Below are positions 6,394 to 9,350 of a stretch of 9,350 nt of DNA, piece after piece (the stretch's first letter is position 1; each line of letters starts with the position of its first letter). This DNA comes from Alphaproteobacteria bacterium (GTDB lineage Bacteria; Pseudomonadota; Alphaproteobacteria; Sphingomonadales; Sphingomonadaceae), in assembly GCA_016650315.1 (NCBI GenBank), contig JAENVZ010000077.1:1-9350 (forward strand), in the 5' to 3' direction. Made by a program: the position numbers and the translations under genes. The notes below the pieces were generated by a model, which saw only the letters and a list, made by a program, of their open reading frames with translations, did no database searches and had not been told where the DNA came from.

Positions 6394-7233
6394 ATGGACA
6401 GTAACCTAAACACCTATTCCGGCATCACCGCGATCATCCTTGCGGGCAGTCGCCCCGGCGGCGATCCGTTGGCGCAGGCGATGGGCGCACCGGTCAAAGC
6501 GCTGATCCCGGTCGCCGGACAAGTCATGCTGGCCCATGTTGCGCAGACGCTGGCAACACATCCCCGGATTGCAAGAATATTGGTCCTTGCGCAGCAGACG
6601 GATATGCTGTCCGGACACCCCGATATGGCATGGGCGACGACTGATGTGCGGATCGGCTTTGTCACCAGCGGATCGGGCATCAGCAGCTCCCTCTCCGCCG
6701 TGCTGAATGACGGCAAGGCCCGCTATCCTGTACTGGTGACAACCGCCGACAACGTGTTGCTCAACCACGCGATGCTGGACAGTTTTCTGACCGGATCTGA
6801 CGGTGCCGACCTTGCCGTTGCGATGGTGGAGCAGCGAGTATTGCTTGCGGCCTTTCCCCGATCGCGGCGGACTTGGCTTAAATTCCGCGGCGGCGCATGG
6901 TCAGGCGCAAACCTGTTCTGGCTGGGGAACGGGCAGGTGAAGCCGCTGCTCGATTTGTGGCAGGGCGTGGAACAGGACCGCAAGAAGGGCATGAAGATCG
7001 TGGGGGCTTTCGGTCCGTTGCTCTTGTTAGGGGCGCTTCTGCGGCTGCTCGACATCCATCAGGCGGTGGCGCGCGCGGGGCGGCGCTTCGGGCTTGCAGC
7101 GCGGGTGGTGGCCATGCCGCAGGCCGAAGCATGCATTGATGTGGACAAAATGGATGATCTGGACTTGGCCGAGCGTATTTTAGCAGGACAGATCAGGCCG
7201 CACTCTTCCTCCACAGTGCAATCCGGTCCATGA
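6394..7233 (+). CDS. MobA-like NTP transferase domain protein
   Basis: A 279-residue protein with the Rossmann-like fold of the MobA/GlmU-type nucleotidyltransferases, which join an NTP to a phosphorylated or cofactor substrate. Seen: AIILAGSRPGGDPLA (13-27), a modified form of the LAGGxSxRMG nucleotide loop; K35 in PVKALIPVAGQVMLAHV; TTADN with D119 at the metal-binding position; WSGANLFWL (169-177); and IDVDKMDDLDLAERIL (248-263), the usual second acidic site and C-terminal helix. The substrate cannot be read from sequence; it is not molybdenum-cofactor MobA, given the altered loop and absence of moa/mob neighbours. A sugar-phosphate or lipid head-group role would fit the polysaccharide genes beside it but is a guess. 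The ATG at 6394 has only a poor ribosome binding site (GCCAGG, too close). Its last 41 bases overlap the end of the convergent glycosyltransferase. Confidence 0.85.
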   Translation: MDSNLNTYSGITAIILAGSRPGGDPLAQAMGAPVKALIPVAGQVMLAHVAQTLATHPRIARILVLAQQTDMLSGHPDMAWATTDVRIGFVTSGSGISSSLSAVLNDGKARYPVLVTTADNVLLNHAMLDSFLTGSDGADLAVAMVEQRVLLAAFPRSRRTWLKFRGGAWSGANLFWLGNGQVKPLLDLWQGVEQDRKKGMKIVGAFGPLLLLGALLRLLDIHQAVARAGRRFGLAARVVAMPQAEACIDVDKMDDLDLAERILAGQIRPHSSSTVQSGP

Positions 7234-8290
7234 TTTCGCCTGCAACGGATGTAAACTGCGACTTGCTAAAACGTTCAAGCACGCGCTTTCGCGCTGCCAT
7301 GCCCATCGCTGCCATGTGGGCCGGGTCTGTCAAAAAGCGCGCAAGCGCGCCTGCCAATGCATTGACGTCATCGGGCGCGATAACATAGCCGGTTTCGCCA
7401 TCCACTATGCTGTAGGGCATTTCGCCGATTCCCGCCCCGATCACCGGAAGACCCGCCAGCATTGCTTCATGTGCGGCAATACATAAACCCTCTGCCCGCG
7501 ACGGTTGCACGTATCCATGCAGGCTGGCGAGAAAGGCACCCGCTTCAACGAAGCCTGCCAGGCGGAGTTCGTCAATGCCTTGTGTGCGGATCAGTGCTTC
7601 AAGTCGTTCACGCTCCGCACCCTCACCGCCAATGACTATTTCAAAGGGGGCGGGCGACTGGAACCCTCCGCTCCGAAGCTTGACGAGCGCTTCGCACAAC
7701 ACATCATAGCCCTTGTTTGGATGAAGCCTGCCGAGGCTACCGAGCCGAACCCTCTCGCCAGGGCGCCAGGGAAGGGCCTGATGCGCCATCGGATCGGCGC
7801 AAAACAGCGGCCAAGTGACCAGATCACGAGCGGCAATGCCGAGGCGTGATTGAGACAATGCAGCAACGGACTGTGAATCCGCCACCCATAACCGGCTCAT
7901 GCGTCGCGTAGCACGCAACAGACGAAGGTTGGCAGGCCGTAAAAAAGCATTATGCTGCCAGCTGATCACGGGCGTGCCTCGCAAGGCACCCGCAATTTGA
8001 CCCATGACCGTAGCTTGCGTGAGCGATGTCCAGATCACGTCCGGGCGCCATTGACGCAACTGGCCGTTGAGCCACGCAAAGGCGCGTACATGATCGCCCT
8101 TGGCCCCTGCATAAACTGACCAGTTCAGTCCGATAGCATCCAGTGCTGCGATCGCCCGACCATCCCGCCGTGAAAGCGCGAACAATTGTACATCCGCACC
8201 ATGAGCACGCAAGGCTGTTACAACGTCTGGCACAGGAAAGGCCGCCCCCCCGCCTTCCAAAGAATTGATAATATACGCAATTTTGGTCAT
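7193..8290 (-). CDS. GT4-family glycosyltransferase
   Basis: A 365-residue GT-B fold glycosyltransferase of family 4, which transfers a sugar from an NDP donor to a growing cell-surface glycan on the cytoplasmic face. The N-terminal acceptor domain opens with IAYIINSLEGGGAAF (4-18), the Gly-rich turn of the family. The C-terminal donor domain has GSLGRLHPNKGYDVL (184-198) with R188 and K193, VIGGEG (219-224), and the EGLCIAAHEAM motif (267-277) with E267 and E275 in the E-x7-E arrangement, followed by LAGLPVIGAGIGEMP. Donor and acceptor sugars cannot be told. ATG 8290 is chosen because it overlaps the stop of the upstream flippase as ATGA and starts directly at the first strand; the frame is open to 8323 without a better signal. 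Co-transcribed and probably translationally coupled with the flippase. Confidence 0.92.
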   Translation of the reverse strand: MTKIAYIINSLEGGGAAFPVPDVVTALRAHGADVQLFALSRRDGRAIAALDAIGLNWSVYAGAKGDHVRAFAWLNGQLRQWRPDVIWTSLTQATVMGQIAGALRGTPVISWQHNAFLRPANLRLLRATRRMSRLWVADSQSVAALSQSRLGIAARDLVTWPLFCADPMAHQALPWRPGERVRLGSLGRLHPNKGYDVLCEALVKLRSGGFQSPAPFEIVIGGEGAERERLEALIRTQGIDELRLAGFVEAGAFLASLHGYVQPSRAEGLCIAAHEAMLAGLPVIGAGIGEMPYSIVDGETGYVIAPDDVNALAGALARFLTDPAHMAAMGMAARKRVLERFSKSQFTSVAGEIMDRIALWRKSAA

Positions 8291-9350
8291 CGTTCCACGC
8301 CCGCCCGAATACTGCCTTTGCATTCGGCTGCACGTAATTCACGCCGAAAATACCAAATCAGCAATAAGAATACCGTCAGGCTCTGCAAAATCATGTGCCA
8401 GCCCGCGCCGCTCAAGCCCATCAGATGCAGAAACAGCGGCAGTAACGGCAACAGGCCCAGGTTGGCGGCAAGATTGACCATGATGCTGCTGCCAGGTTTT
8501 CCAAGCGCTGTCAGCGCGGCCGAGAGCGAGGGCGTGCCGACAGTGATGGTGCGGCTGATGGCGATCAGCACCAGCAGACTGACACCCTCCTTGAATCCCT
8601 TTCCGCCCAACAAGCCAAGCAACGGTTTACCAAACAGTGCCAGCAACAGGGTGATTGGCACCGACACGGCCATGGCGATCAACAGGCTTTTCGAGACCGC
8701 TTGCCGCATCTCGGGGAAATTCCCTGCCGCCACCAGTTTCGCGATGACGGCATAGCTCGCCTGCCCTAGCATTTGCGCAGGTTGCTGCAACACCACACTG
8801 GCGCGCTGCGCCAGACTGTAAAGGCCGGCAGCAGCGGGACCCAGTACCCAGCCGAGCACCAGCGGCGCGGCACGCGGGGCCAGTTCACGCAAGGTAATGT
8901 CGGCATTGGTGGTCATAATGAAACCGATGAGTCCGGGATTGGCCGGGACGATCCCCCGAACCGATCCTGCAAGGCGGCCATCGAGCCGCATCCGTCGCAG
9001 AACCCAAAGACCCATGATCCACATGGACAGTCCCTCGACCAGCGCACTTAACAACCAGACCCACAGAAAAGCGAACAGTCCGCCATCAAAAGCCCACACC
9101 AGAAGAGCGCCTGTCAAACGACTGATCGGCATCAATACCTGATGCAAACCAATAAGGTCGAATCGCTCGGCAATCTGCAATATGCCCTGCGGTGTAGTGC
9201 GGACAGTCGCAAATATCGCAATGCTGTAGAACAGGCTGAAATGGACGGCGGCAGGCGACCAGCCCAGCCCTGGCCCGATCAGCGGAGCGGCAAGTGCGGC
9301 GAAGATGACGGCAATGGCCCCCATTGACAGCTCGATCACCGACATCAGCC
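8287..9350 (-). CDS. Polysaccharide flippase (Wzx/RfbX type), 5' end outside window
   Basis: An integral membrane protein of the polysaccharide-exporter branch of the MOP superfamily, which flips lipid-linked glycans across the inner membrane. At least 352 residues are visible with about eight or nine hydrophobic segments (for example about 5-25, 34-50, 88-115, 162-178, 220-240, 253-275, 286-308, 313-333, counting from the first Met in the window). The loop TTPQGILQIAERFDLIGLHQ (51-70) is typical of this family after the first four helices. Full-length members have about 430-500 residues, and the frame is open to the window edge at 9350 with no stop, so the first helices lie outside and the Met at 9345 is probably internal. 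The stop overlaps the glycosyltransferase start. The pair suggests a surface-polysaccharide cluster continuing beyond 9350. Confidence 0.88.
   Translation of the reverse strand, partial: LMSVIELSMGAIAVIFAALAAPLIGPGLGWSPAAVHFSLFYSIAIFATVRTTPQGILQIAERFDLIGLHQVLMPISRLTGALLVWAFDGGLFAFLWVWLLSALVEGLSMWIMGLWVLRRMRLDGRLAGSVRGIVPANPGLIGFIMTTNADITLRELAPRAAPLVLGWVLGPAAAGLYSLAQRASVVLQQPAQMLGQASYAVIAKLVAAGNFPEMRQAVSKSLLIAMAVSVPITLLLALFGKPLLGLLGGKGFKEGVSLLVLIAISRTITVGTPSLSAALTALGKPGSSIMVNLAANLGLLPLLPLFLHLMGLSGAGWHMILQSLTVFLLLIWYFRRELRAAECKGSIRAGVER

Noticed and set aside
6365..6409. 14-codon frame (MAGLSANARSWTVT) ahead of the nucleotidyltransferase
   Set aside because: No convincing ribosome binding site and no control logic visible; likely chance.
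8186..8755. 189-codon plus-strand frame across the flippase-glycosyltransferase junction
   Set aside because: Antisense to two well-supported genes, with low-complexity composition typical of a shadow frame.

Overview
The window looks like chromosomal DNA of an alphaproteobacterium, most likely a sphingomonad (Sphingobium/Sphingomonas type). The reasons are the high GC of the core genes, the long L13 and S9 proteins (S9 with an Ala/Pro-rich N-terminal extension), the alphaproteobacterial form of CtaA and the Zur-type Fur protein. The assignment rests on remembered family resemblance; no search was run. Most of the window is ordinary conserved chromosome.

Layout. 1-199: gene-poor, with a mirror-image pair of small palindromes (REP-like) and a start-less open frame running through it. 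200-3676, minus strand: merC-domain gene, zur/fur, dxs and an AT-rich RusA-like gene, in that transcription order. 3677-3776: a compact divergent control region with a near-palindrome, three copies of CATTTGCA, a possible leader hairpin and a four-codon upstream frame. 3777-6275, plus strand: ctaA (haem A synthase) overlapping cutA, then after a 140-base gap rplM overlapping rpsI, closed by a strong hairpin at 6301-6330. 6394-7233, plus strand: a MobA-like nucleotidyltransferase. It runs tail to tail, with 41 bases of overlap, into a minus-strand pair: a GT4 glycosyltransferase (7193-8290) and an upstream polysaccharide flippase cut by the window edge (8287-9350).

How the genes work together. 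MerC-like protein and Zur suggest a metal-homeostasis unit, and the divergent ctaA-cutA pair joins haem/copper oxidase maturation with divalent-cation tolerance, so a shared metal-responsive control region is plausible but unproven. dxs feeds isoprenoid synthesis, including the farnesyl group upstream of haem A. rplM-rpsI is the standard ribosomal pair. The flippase-glycosyltransferase pair looks like the edge of a surface-polysaccharide locus.

The least ordinary items are the AT-rich RusA-like gene attached to the dxs stop codon by a TTGA overlap, and the ctaA leader, where SD, start codon and hairpin overlap. I saw no CRISPR array, tRNA, rRNA or intact insertion sequence.
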